From the NCBI RefSeq assembly GCF_012927165.1, contig NZ_JABBGA010000005.1:246024-310023 (forward strand): 64,000 nucleotides of DNA, in the 5' to 3' direction. The translations under genes and the position numbers were made by a program. Shown here piece after piece: positions 26,724-35,023 of this stretch; position 1 is the stretch's first letter; every line of letters starts with the position of its first letter. The notes below the pieces were generated by a model. It made no database searches and was not told the origin of the DNA. It saw only the letters and a list, made by a program, of their open reading frames with translations. The DNA comes from Zoogloea dura. Lineage in GTDB: Bacteria; Pseudomonadota; Gammaproteobacteria; Burkholderiales; Rhodocyclaceae.

Positions 26724-29042
26724 ATGTCTTTGGAATTTACTGGCGAGCGTTTCCTCCCCGAATGCGAAGGGGAGATCATCTACGAACACTGGCACCGCTA
26801 CCTGTTTGCACGGGCCCACGTGGCGGGTTTGCGGGTGCTGGATGTCGCCAGCGGGGAGGGCTATGGCAGCGCCCTGCTGGCGGAGCAGGCGGCGTCGGTG
26901 GTGGGCGTGGACATCTCCGCGGAAGCGGTCGGACACGCGGTGCAGCGTTACGGGCAGCGTGCCAACCTGCGCTACGTGAAGGCCAGCTGCGACAGCATCC
27001 CGCTGCCGGACGCCAGTTTCGACGTGATCGTATCCTTCGAGACGATCGAGCATATGGTGGCCCATGCGGCCTTCATGGACGAGGTGGATCGCCTGCTGGC
27101 GCCGGGTGGCCTGTTCATCATCTCATCGCCGAACCGGGTCGAGTACTCGGAGCGGCGGGGCTATCACAACCCCCATCACCTGCGCGAGCTGGACCGGGAA
27201 GAGCTGCGAGCCCTGCTGGCTCCGCATTTCCCCGGGCAGACCTGGTTCGCCCAGCGGCCCTGCTTCCACTCCCTGGTCTGGCCCCTCGGGCAGCCGGCTG
27301 CAAACGTGGAGGTGGTGGCGGTGGATGGCGACACGGCCCTGCCTCCCGAGCTGTATTTCCTGGTCTGCTGTGCCCGCGAGCAGGGTCGGCTCGATGGCAT
27401 CACGCCGACCCTGAGCCTGGTGGCCGATCGGGAGCATTCGGTGTATGCGGAGTGGTCCCGGACCTACGCCGAAAACCGCGAGCTGCACGCCCGGCTGGCC
27501 GCCGTGGCGCAGGCAGGGAGCGGCCAGCCGGGCGCGGCCCTGCGGCGTGCGGCGGGACCGGTCCAGCTGCACGCGGTCCATGATTTCGGGGGTGGGGTGG
27601 TTCAGTGGCTGAACGACTTCTGCGCCGCCGACGCGACCCGGACGAATCTCGTCCTCAAGCCCTGGAGCCTCAGCCACGCCTACGCCGAAGGCCTGGTGCT
27701 GTACGACGGCCGGGCGCCCGGGCGGCCCCTGCGCCTGATCCGGCTGGCAAGGCCGATGCAGGCCACCGACGAGCATCACCCCGAATACCAGCAGGCCCTG
27801 GCGGACATCCTGCGGGATTTCCAGGTCTCGGCCATCCTGGTCTCGTCCTTCATCGGGCATGCCCTCGACATCCTGACGACCGGCCTGCCGACGCTGGTGA
27901 TCAACCACGACTTCTATCCTGCCTGCCCGGCCATCAACCTGTACTTCAACGAGGTGTGCACCCGTTGCGACGCGGCGCGTCTGGCCGATTGCGCCGCCCA
28001 CAATCCGGACTTCAATTCGCCCTACCGGGTCTTCCCCGTGGAGCAGCGCCTGCGCATCCGGGAAGGGCTGGCCCGCCTGCTGCAGACCCACGCGGTCACC
28101 ATGGTGGTGCCGACCGACTCGGTGCGCCGGCATCTGGTTGGCATCGTGCCGGCCCTGGGCGCGCTGCGTTTCGAGACCATCCCCCACGGACGGGCGCCGG
28201 CACTACGGCCGGTGGCGCCGCCGGCACGGGGCGATGGGGCCCGCCTGCGCATCCTGGTGCTGGGCATCCAGTCGGTCACCAAGGGCATGAAGCTGCTTTT
28301 CGAGGTGCTGCCGGAGCTGACCGGCTTTGCCGATCTCTACCTGGTGGGCGCCAAGGAGGCTGGTGAGCTGTTCCGCTACCGGCCGGGGGTGCAGGTGGTG
28401 GACGAATACCGCCTGGAGGACCTGCCGGCGATCGTGGACGGCATCGCCCCGGATTGCGGCCTGCTGCTCAGCACCTGGCCGGAGACCTTCAGCTACACCC
28501 TCAGCGAGCTGCTGCAGATGCACATCCCGCCGCTGGCCACCCGCGTGGGCGGCTTCGCCGACCGGATCCGCGACGGGGAGGACGGCATCCTGTTCGATCC
28601 GGACAGGGCCTCGCTGCTGGCCTGCCTGCGCGCCATCGATGCCGACCGCGGCCGGCTGGCACGCATCCGGGCGGCCGTCGAGGTGCTGCCGGTGCGTTCC
28701 CTGGCCGATATGGTGGCGGACTACCACCGCCTGCTGCCACTGCCTGCCGGTGAGCTGATGATCCCGGCCGCAGGGCCGTCCGACCCGGCCACCGACAGCC
28801 TCCTGGCAGCGCTGCACAGCTGGAAAGGCGCCAGGAGCCTGGGCGTGCGCCTGGACATGAAGGAGGGGCGCCTGCGCGAAGTCCACGAGGCGCTCGAGCG
28901 ACTGCGCGGCGAGGCGGAAGGGCTGCGGGCCGCACTGCGGGAGCGCGATCAGCACATCGCCGAGATCCATGCCTCCACCAGCTGGCGGGTGTCGCGCCCC
29001 CTGCGCTGGCTGGGCTTGTGCATGAAACGCTTGCGCGGCTAA
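26724..29042 (+). CDS. Fused methyltransferase - GT4 glycosyltransferase with C-terminal coiled coil
   Basis: The first 250 residues of this 772-residue protein are a class I methyltransferase (VLDVASGEGYGSALL, FDVIVSFETIEHM), close to the stand-alone protein at 8557. Residues about 275-690 are a GT-B glycosyltransferase (VQLHAVHDFGGGVVQWL, TWPETFSYTLSELLQMHIPPLATRVGG). It contains a C-x2-C-x7-C cluster (CTRCDAARLADC) after the HDFYPACP motif. The last 70 residues are coiled coil ending SWRVSRPLRWLG, a tail found in many surface glycosyltransferases. The gene is divergent from the GT2 at 26495 and converges with the gene at 31975, overlapping it by four bases. Confidence 0.85.
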   Translation: MSLEFTGERFLPECEGEIIYEHWHRYLFARAHVAGLRVLDVASGEGYGSALLAEQAASVVGVDISAEAVGHAVQRYGQRANLRYVKASCDSIPLPDASFDVIVSFETIEHMVAHAAFMDEVDRLLAPGGLFIISSPNRVEYSERRGYHNPHHLRELDREELRALLAPHFPGQTWFAQRPCFHSLVWPLGQPAANVEVVAVDGDTALPPELYFLVCCAREQGRLDGITPTLSLVADREHSVYAEWSRTYAENRELHARLAAVAQAGSGQPGAALRRAAGPVQLHAVHDFGGGVVQWLNDFCAADATRTNLVLKPWSLSHAYAEGLVLYDGRAPGRPLRLIRLARPMQATDEHHPEYQQALADILRDFQVSAILVSSFIGHALDILTTGLPTLVINHDFYPACPAINLYFNEVCTRCDAARLADCAAHNPDFNSPYRVFPVEQRLRIREGLARLLQTHAVTMVVPTDSVRRHLVGIVPALGALRFETIPHGRAPALRPVAPPARGDGARLRILVLGIQSVTKGMKLLFEVLPELTGFADLYLVGAKEAGELFRYRPGVQVVDEYRLEDLPAIVDGIAPDCGLLLSTWPETFSYTLSELLQMHIPPLATRVGGFADRIRDGEDGILFDPDRASLLACLRAIDADRGRLARIRAAVEVLPVRSLADMVADYHRLLPLPAGELMIPAAGPSDPATDSLLAALHSWKGARSLGVRLDMKEGRLREVHEALERLRGEAEGLRAALRERDQHIAEIHASTSWRVSRPLRWLGLCMKRLRG

Positions 29043-31975
29043 GGCGCAGGAGCAGGGCCAGGAGCAGCCTCGCTGCCGGTGTGGAGGGGCCAGCGTGCCA
29101 GCAGCTCGGGCCAGCCGACCCAGGCCGTCTCATGGCCGGCCACCGCCTGCGGGGCCGGGTTCGCGATGACAGGCAGGCTGGCGCGGGCGATGTCGTCCCG
29201 GTTTTGGCCTAACTGCGTCGCGTCGGTGGCGACATAGGCGTCCGCGGCCCACAGGAAGGCCTCCCGGTCGTGCAGGGATGGCGAGAAGAACAGCTTGCGG
29301 CGGGCCACCAGGCTTTCGAGCTGTGTGGTGGCGGCCTGCCAGCACGCATGCTCCGGCCCCAGACCGCCCAGCACGAAGGCGATGTCGTTGCGCCCGCTGG
29401 TGAGCTGCCCGATCCTTTCGAGGAAAGCGCCACCCTGCGCGGGAGGGCCGAAGCCGAGAATGATGCGGCAGCGGTCCGGCATGTGGAACCAGCCTCTCAC
29501 CCGACTCCGCAGTTCCTGCCGCTCTGCGGGCGACAGGCTGGCGCGGATGGCGGGCAGGGGCGCCGGGGGGGCTGGCTGGCTGGTGACGCCCGTGCTTCCG
29601 CGTAGGCCCCGCAGCACCCGTGACGCGGCGCGCAGCGGGGCCGACAGGCGCCAGGAGCTGGATGCGCGCAGCGCATCGAGCTGTTGCTGCAGCCTGCTGT
29701 TGAGGGCGGCGCCGGCGTCCCGTTCGTGGGCCAGCTGTTCGAGGCGGGCCTGCGCCGTGGCGGCTTCCCGTTCAAGCCGGGCCGCGGCTTTCTCGTGTTG
29801 CAGGCGGGCATGGGCGTGCAGGGTGTCGAGGAATCCTTCGGTGGCCGGCTGGCTCTCCGCTGGCGCCAGGGGGAGCAGGCGGTGGTAGTCCTCGACCATC
29901 TCCCGACTGAGCCGAACCGGGCGTTCCAGCACGTTCCGGCGCATGGCCTCGAGCAGGGCCCGGTCCTGGTCGAGCCCGGTGACGGCGGCGATGATCTCGT
30001 CGGGCTGCGGCGCCACCAGCAGGCCGGTGAGCCGGTGCCCGATGCGCTCGGCAAAGGCGCCGCTGTCGGTGGCAACGACCGGCAGGCCGCAGGCGAACAT
30101 CTCGGAGAGGGTGTAGCTGAAGGACTCGGGCAGGGTGGACAGCATCAGGGCGGCATCGGGCTGGCAGGCCTCGAGATGGCTGGCCAGGTCGGGCTGCTGG
30201 TAGTCCGGTACCAGGCTGACGCCGGACAGGTGCTGGAAGGCTTTTCCGAAGGCGCCGCAGCCCAGCAGCACGACGTCGGCGACGGAGAGCAGCGCGGGCA
30301 TCACGGCCTCGAGCAGCGCCAGGCCCTTCTGTGGGGACAGCCGGCCCGGGATGACGAGGCGCAGGCGATGGCCGTCGGGGCGCTGTGGCAGGGCGCGGGG
30401 CGCGGGGCCGGGTTGGTCGAGGCCGTGCTCGATGTGCTGCCAGGGGTGGGCGGCCATGGCGGGCAGGAGCTGGGCCCAGCGCTCCCGGACGCTGCGGGTG
30501 GGGGCGACGATGGCAATGCCGGGGGCGGACAGGCGGCGGCCGAGGGCTTCACGCAGCAACTGCCATTCGTGCGCCGTGCTGTTGTGCCAGAAGACGTTCA
30601 GCGGGTTGGACTGCAGGCAGCCGGCCAGGCGCCCGCTGGTGCAGCTGGTGCAGTTGCTGTCGAAATGGGCAAACAGGGCCGGGCAGAAAGGGTAGAGATC
30701 GTGCAGCACGAAGGCGGTGGGCAGCCCGGTGGCCAGTGCCTCGAGCCCGTGGCCGACCAGGGACGACACCAGCACGCTGCGCACGCCGAAGCCGCTGATC
30801 AGGCCCTCGAGCAGGCTGGCGTACTCGGGATGTTCAAGTGCGGTGTGGCGGATGGGGAGCGCCAGGTCCCACTCCAGCAGCGGCTCCGCCGACACGGCCG
30901 GCTCGAGCAGGGCCAGCCGGAAGCCTGCCGCATTGCGGTCGCTGCAGCTGCGCAGCCACAGGTTGCGGCGGGTGGTGTCGGCCTTGCAGAAGTCGAGCAC
31001 CCAGCGTTCGACACCACCGCCCCAGCCGTGGCTGATGTGCAGCTGGACCGGGCGCGGCGCGGCGCGGCGGGCCGGCAGGGCCTTCAGGGTGGTCAGGGCG
31101 TGCGGCTTGCCCCGCTCGGCCAGCAGGTGGGCTTCCTCGTCGCTGCCGCAGGCCTGCCGGGCCTGGTCGATGCGCGTCCGCAGCGGCGCGGCGGGGTCGC
31201 GCCGGATGAACTCCATGACCACGTCCATGTAGTCCGGGTGGGCCTCCTGCAGGCGCTTCATGGCATTGGCCTGGAGAGCGGCGCGTTCGTCCGAGAAGCT
31301 GACTCCACCCTCATGGAAGACGAAGATATCGGCCGCCAGCAGGTTGTGCCAGCCGAGGCGGGCGGCGCGCCGGCAGAAATCGTTCTCTTCGCCATAGCCC
31401 CGGCCGAAGCGCTCGGCGTCGAAGAGGCCGGTCTCGTCGAGGCAGCGCCGCCGGATGTACATGCAGAAGCCCACGGCGGTGGGGATCTCCAGGGTCTGGC
31501 CGGCGAGGGTGGTGCTGATCAGCGTGTCGAGCCCGGCCAGGCCCAGTTTCCCCGGCGTGCCGCCGTTCCAGCCCTCGAAGGGGTAGGAGCAGATGGTGGC
31601 GTTGTTGGACCAGGGGGTCAGGGTGCCGGCCGAAGGGTGGCGGGCCGCACAGGCGACCAGCCGGTCCAGCCAGTCGTTGGCGACTTCCGTGTCGCTGTTG
31701 AGGAGCACCACGTCCCGATCCGGGTGCAGGGCCATGCCGCGGTTCACGGTGAGCACGAAGCCGAGGTTGTGCTCGTTCTCGAGCAGGCTGAGGTGGCCCT
31801 CCGCCGCCATTTCGCGCAGCCATGCGCTGAGCGCAGGCTCGGGGCCGGCGTCGTTGATGGCGATCAGCTCGAAGGGCGTCTGCTGGCGGGCGGCGAGCGC
31901 GCTTTCGATGCAGCGCCGGGTTTCATCCAGCCCCCGATAGACGGGAACGATGACGTCGATAGGGAGAGTGTTCAC
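29039..31975 (-). CDS. Multidomain glycosyltransferase: GT2 + GT4 + coiled coil + C-terminal domain
   Basis: This 978-residue protein begins with a GT2 domain at about 1-260 (IDVIVPVYRGLDETRR, VVLLNSDTEV, FGRGYGEENDFCRRA). A GT4-type GT-B domain at about 310-700 (VQLHISHGWGGGVERWVLDF, STLPESFSYTLSEMFACGLPVVATDSG) has the C-x2-C-x7-C cluster CTSCTSGRLAGC. A coiled coil at about 715-780 ends SWRLSAPLR. The final 150 residues look like part of another GT-B Rossmann half (RIILGFGPPAQGG). Its GT4 half is paralogous to that of the opposing gene. One protein may add two different sugars in sequence. Confidence 0.85.
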   Translation of the reverse strand: MNTLPIDVIVPVYRGLDETRRCIESALAARQQTPFELIAINDAGPEPALSAWLREMAAEGHLSLLENEHNLGFVLTVNRGMALHPDRDVVLLNSDTEVANDWLDRLVACAARHPSAGTLTPWSNNATICSYPFEGWNGGTPGKLGLAGLDTLISTTLAGQTLEIPTAVGFCMYIRRRCLDETGLFDAERFGRGYGEENDFCRRAARLGWHNLLAADIFVFHEGGVSFSDERAALQANAMKRLQEAHPDYMDVVMEFIRRDPAAPLRTRIDQARQACGSDEEAHLLAERGKPHALTTLKALPARRAAPRPVQLHISHGWGGGVERWVLDFCKADTTRRNLWLRSCSDRNAAGFRLALLEPAVSAEPLLEWDLALPIRHTALEHPEYASLLEGLISGFGVRSVLVSSLVGHGLEALATGLPTAFVLHDLYPFCPALFAHFDSNCTSCTSGRLAGCLQSNPLNVFWHNSTAHEWQLLREALGRRLSAPGIAIVAPTRSVRERWAQLLPAMAAHPWQHIEHGLDQPGPAPRALPQRPDGHRLRLVIPGRLSPQKGLALLEAVMPALLSVADVVLLGCGAFGKAFQHLSGVSLVPDYQQPDLASHLEACQPDAALMLSTLPESFSYTLSEMFACGLPVVATDSGAFAERIGHRLTGLLVAPQPDEIIAAVTGLDQDRALLEAMRRNVLERPVRLSREMVEDYHRLLPLAPAESQPATEGFLDTLHAHARLQHEKAAARLEREAATAQARLEQLAHERDAGAALNSRLQQQLDALRASSSWRLSAPLRAASRVLRGLRGSTGVTSQPAPPAPLPAIRASLSPAERQELRSRVRGWFHMPDRCRIILGFGPPAQGGAFLERIGQLTSGRNDIAFVLGGLGPEHACWQAATTQLESLVARRKLFFSPSLHDREAFLWAADAYVATDATQLGQNRDDIARASLPVIANPAPQAVAGHETAWVGWPELLARWPLHTGSEAAPGPAPAP

Positions 31976-32210
31976 CGGGCTCCAGGCGGGTCGTCGGGGT
32001 AGGGCGGCGGGAGGCGGACAGCTGCCGTGCAGGGGCCGGATTCTAGCATTCCGGTGCGATGGTCCGGCATCCGGGACTTTAGGTTACAGACTGCCGATGC
32101 CTGTGTTTTCAATATGGTGCATCATGTCGGGCTTCCAATGTCCGGGTGGTCCGGGCGTTTGCATGGGGCCGTCCGCCTGGGGCGGGTTGGCACGGGGCAG
32201 GGTGAAGTCG

Positions 32211-33068
32211 ATGCGTTGGTTCAAGGGGCAAAGCTGGCACTACCTCAGCGCCTGTCTGCTGGCCCTGCTCCTGGCCGGGCTGCCGGCCAGGGCTGCTGCG
32301 CCGCCCCTGCTGCTGGCCGAGGTGCTGCGCGGCGAGGTGGACCTGCCGCACTACTGGGTCAGCGAGAAACTGGATGGCGCCCGGGCGGTGTGGGATGGTC
32401 AGACCCTGCGCTTCCGCAGCGGTAATCCGGTTGTCGCGCCCGCCTGGTTCATTGCCGGCCTGCCCGCCGAAGCCCTCGACGGGGAGTTGTGGATGGGGCG
32501 TGGACGCTTCGATGTGCTGTCTGCGGCGGTACGCCGGAAAGCCCCGCAGGAGGCCGAGTGGCGCCAGATCCGCTTCATGGTGTTCGAGCAGCCGGGTGGC
32601 AGCGGCACCTTCACCGAGCGGGCCGGGCGTCTGCGTGACATCGTGGCGCGGGCCGGGGTGCCCTGGCTGCAGGCCGTCGAGCAGTTCCGCGTGCCCGACA
32701 GGCAGGCCTTGCAGGCCCGTCTGGCCGAGGTCGTGGCGGGCGGTGGCGAGGGCCTGATGCTGCACCGGGATGATGCGCCCTACCTGACCGGGCGCAGCGA
32801 TGCCCTGCTCAAGCTCAAGCCCTGGCTCGATACGGAAGCCCGCGTGGTCGCCCACCTGCCTGGCAAGGGGCGCTTGGCGGGTATGCTGGGGGCGCTGCGG
32901 GTCGAGACGCCTGAAGGGCTTCGTTTCAACATCGGTACCGGCCTGCCGGATGCCCTGCGCCGCGATCCGCCGCCGCTGGGGACGCAGGTGACTTACCGCT
33001 ACACCTCCCTGACGCCGGATGGCGTGCCGCGCTTTGCCCGTTTCCTGCGTGTCCGGGAGGCCTTCTGA
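32211..33068 (+). CDS. Periplasmic ATP-dependent DNA ligase (LigE-like)
   Basis: From ATG 32211, with GGGGCAGGG upstream, the 285-residue protein has a signal peptide (hydrophobic 11-24, ARAAA). A minimal ligase follows: nucleotidylation motif EKLDGAR with Lys53, DGELW near 90, GEGLMLHR, and LKLKPW with the conserved lysines. Its length matches LigE-type enzymes, which have only the nucleotidyltransferase and OB domains. Such exported ligases are thought to seal nicks in extracellular or incoming DNA. It overlaps the epimerase gene by one base (TGATG). That coupling is odd for a DNA enzyme in a glycan locus. Confidence 0.9.
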   Translation: MRWFKGQSWHYLSACLLALLLAGLPARAAAPPLLLAEVLRGEVDLPHYWVSEKLDGARAVWDGQTLRFRSGNPVVAPAWFIAGLPAEALDGELWMGRGRFDVLSAAVRRKAPQEAEWRQIRFMVFEQPGGSGTFTERAGRLRDIVARAGVPWLQAVEQFRVPDRQALQARLAEVVAGGGEGLMLHRDDAPYLTGRSDALLKLKPWLDTEARVVAHLPGKGRLAGMLGALRVETPEGLRFNIGTGLPDALRRDPPPLGTQVTYRYTSLTPDGVPRFARFLRVREAF

Positions 33069-34027
33069 TGACGGGGGCGGTGCTGGTTTCCGGCGGGCGG
33101 GGTTTCATCGGGCGCCGTCTGGTGGCCAGGCTGCGCCAGGATGGGGCTGATGTCCATGTCATGACCCGGGGGTTGCCGGGGCCATCCGAGATACAGGCGG
33201 AGCTGACCCGCCCGGACACCCTGCCGCCGGCCTGCTCGGGCGTGGATACGGTTTATCACTGCGCCGGGCATGCCCACGCCTTTGCCTGCCTCGCCGCCGA
33301 TGAGGAGGCGCGTCACTGGCAGGTGAACTTCGAAGGCACCCGGGCCCTGGCCGAGGCGGCCGGGCAGGCGGGGGTGCGTTGCTTCGTCTTCCTCTCCAGC
33401 GTCAAGGCCCAGGCCGAGCCGGGCGAGCTGTGTGCTGACGAGGACGCTCCGGGTGTGCCGGACTCGGCCTATGGGCAGGCCAAGCGGGCTGCCGAGGAGG
33501 CCGTGCTGGAGGCTGGCCGGCGCCATGGCATGCGGGTGATCAACCTGCGCCCGGCCATGGTCTTTGGCGCCGGTGGCCGGGGCAATCTGGAGCGCATGGC
33601 GGCCTTGGTGCGGCGCGGGCTCTTTCCGCCCTTGCCGGAAACCGGCAACCGGCGTTCGATGGTTCATGTGGATGATCTGGTGGCGGCCATGCGCCTGGTT
33701 GCCGGCGACCCGCGGGCGGCGGGCCGCACCTACATCATCGCCCACGCGCAGGCGCCCTCGGGGCGGGGGCTCTACGATGCCCTGCGCCATGCCGTCGGGC
33801 TGCCTCCGGTGGGCTGGGCCGTGCCCCGGGCGCTGCTGCTTGCCGCGGCCCGCTGCGGCGATCTGCTCCAGGTCTTGTCGGGCCGCCGGGTTCCGCTGGA
33901 CAGCGAGGCGCTGGGACGCCTGCTCGATTCAGCCTGCTATTCGCCCCAGCGGATCGACCGGGAGCTGGGCTGGCGCGCCGTGGTGAGCCTCGAGGCCGGG
34001 CTGTGGGAGATGCTCCATGGCGCCTGA
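33068..34027 (+). CDS. NAD-dependent sugar epimerase/dehydratase (WbpV-like)
   Basis: This 319-residue short-chain dehydrogenase has the NAD motif GGRGFIG near residues 9-15 and the YGQAK catalytic Tyr-Lys pair at about 138-142, with Ser-Ser in FLSSVKA. It resembles WbpV/FnlA-adjacent C4 reductases or epimerases that act on UDP-4-keto-6-deoxy-GlcNAc. It directly precedes WbpL-like and WbpM-like genes, the same trio found at the end of several Pseudomonas O-antigen loci. It may make UDP-D-FucNAc or UDP-QuiNAc from the WbpM product. The choice between them is not determinable here. Confidence 0.85.
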   Translation: MTGAVLVSGGRGFIGRRLVARLRQDGADVHVMTRGLPGPSEIQAELTRPDTLPPACSGVDTVYHCAGHAHAFACLAADEEARHWQVNFEGTRALAEAAGQAGVRCFVFLSSVKAQAEPGELCADEDAPGVPDSAYGQAKRAAEEAVLEAGRRHGMRVINLRPAMVFGAGGRGNLERMAALVRRGLFPPLPETGNRRSMVHVDDLVAAMRLVAGDPRAAGRTYIIAHAQAPSGRGLYDALRHAVGLPPVGWAVPRALLLAAARCGDLLQVLSGRRVPLDSEALGRLLDSACYSPQRIDRELGWRAVVSLEAGLWEMLHGA

Positions 34028-35018
34028 GGTCCTGCTGGTATCGGTAGTGCTGCTCGCCTTCGGCGTGGCCTGGGGTGTCACCCGGGCCTGCTGTCAGCCG
34101 GGCTCCTGGCTGCATTTCCTGGACATGCCCAACGAGCGCTCGCTGCATGCCACGCCGACTCCCCGCACCGGTGGGGTGGGGGTGATGGCCGGCGTGCTTG
34201 CCGCCGGTGCCTGGGTGGCCTTGCTTGGCCGGCCGGGCTGGGTGGAATTGGTGGCCTTGCCGGGGGCCGGGCTGCTGGCCTTGCTGGGCCTGGTGGATGA
34301 CCGTCGCAGCCTGTCGGCGCGAGTCCGCCTGCTGGCCCAGGTGGCGGTGGCGGTCCTCTTCCTGGCCCTGGCCGGGTTTCAGCTGCCCTGGTGGGGTTGG
34401 CCGCTGCTGGGCCTGGGGCTGGTGTGGATGAGCAATCTGTACAACTTCATGGATGGCTCCGATGGCCTGGCCGGAGGCATGGCCCTGTTCGGCTTCTCGT
34501 TCCTGGCGGCGGCGGCGTGGCTGGTCGGCGAGGCGGGCCTGGCGGCCCTGGCCGCCAGCGTGGCGGCGGCGGCGGCGGGGTTCCTGTGCTTCAACCTGCA
34601 TCCGGCACGGATCTTCATGGGCGACGTGGGCTCGGTGCCCCTCGGCTTCCTGGCCGGCGCGCTGGGGATCGCCGGTTGGGCCAGGGGGGCCTGGCCCCTG
34701 TGGTTCCCCCTGCTGGTCTTTGCACCCTTCATCCTCGATGCCACGGTGACCCTGGCGAAGCGGGCTCAGCGGGGGGAGAAGGTGTGGCAGGCGCACCGCA
34801 GCCACTATTACCAGCGCCTGGTGCGCCTGGGGCTGGGGCACAGGCGCACGGCCTGGCTGGCCTATGCCCTGATGGCTGGTGCGGGAGGAGCGGGCCTGCT
34901 GGCCTTGTCCTCGGGGTTTTCGCTGCAGTGCATCATCATTACAATGATCCTACTTGTCCATCTGCTCCTGGGTTACTGGATCGACCGCGCTTGGCGTTGT
35001 CATGAGGCCGGGGGTTAA
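34017..35018 (+). CDS. Polyprenyl-phosphate N-acetylhexosamine-1-phosphate transferase (WbpL/WecA/MraY family)
   Basis: This 333-residue membrane protein has about ten helices. The family motifs are PTPRTGGVGVM (about 43-53), LGLVDDRRSLSARVRLLAQ, NLYNFMDGSDGLAGG (Asp-rich catalytic loop) and FMGDVGSVPLGF. It starts glycan synthesis by moving a sugar phosphate, probably the FucNAc or QuiNAc phosphate made by its neighbours, onto undecaprenyl phosphate. It overlaps the epimerase gene by 11 bases. Confidence 0.92.
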   Translation: MAPEVLLVSVVLLAFGVAWGVTRACCQPGSWLHFLDMPNERSLHATPTPRTGGVGVMAGVLAAGAWVALLGRPGWVELVALPGAGLLALLGLVDDRRSLSARVRLLAQVAVAVLFLALAGFQLPWWGWPLLGLGLVWMSNLYNFMDGSDGLAGGMALFGFSFLAAAAWLVGEAGLAALAASVAAAAAGFLCFNLHPARIFMGDVGSVPLGFLAGALGIAGWARGAWPLWFPLLVFAPFILDATVTLAKRAQRGEKVWQAHRSHYYQRLVRLGLGHRRTAWLAYALMAGAGGAGLLALSSGFSLQCIIITMILLVHLLLGYWIDRAWRCHEAGG

Positions 35019-35023
35019 AAGCC

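Noticed and set aside
29684..32002. 772-codon plus-strand frame opposite the GT2-GT4 gene
   Set aside because: It is shadow coding of a GC-rich gene; no signal, motif or ribosome site was found.
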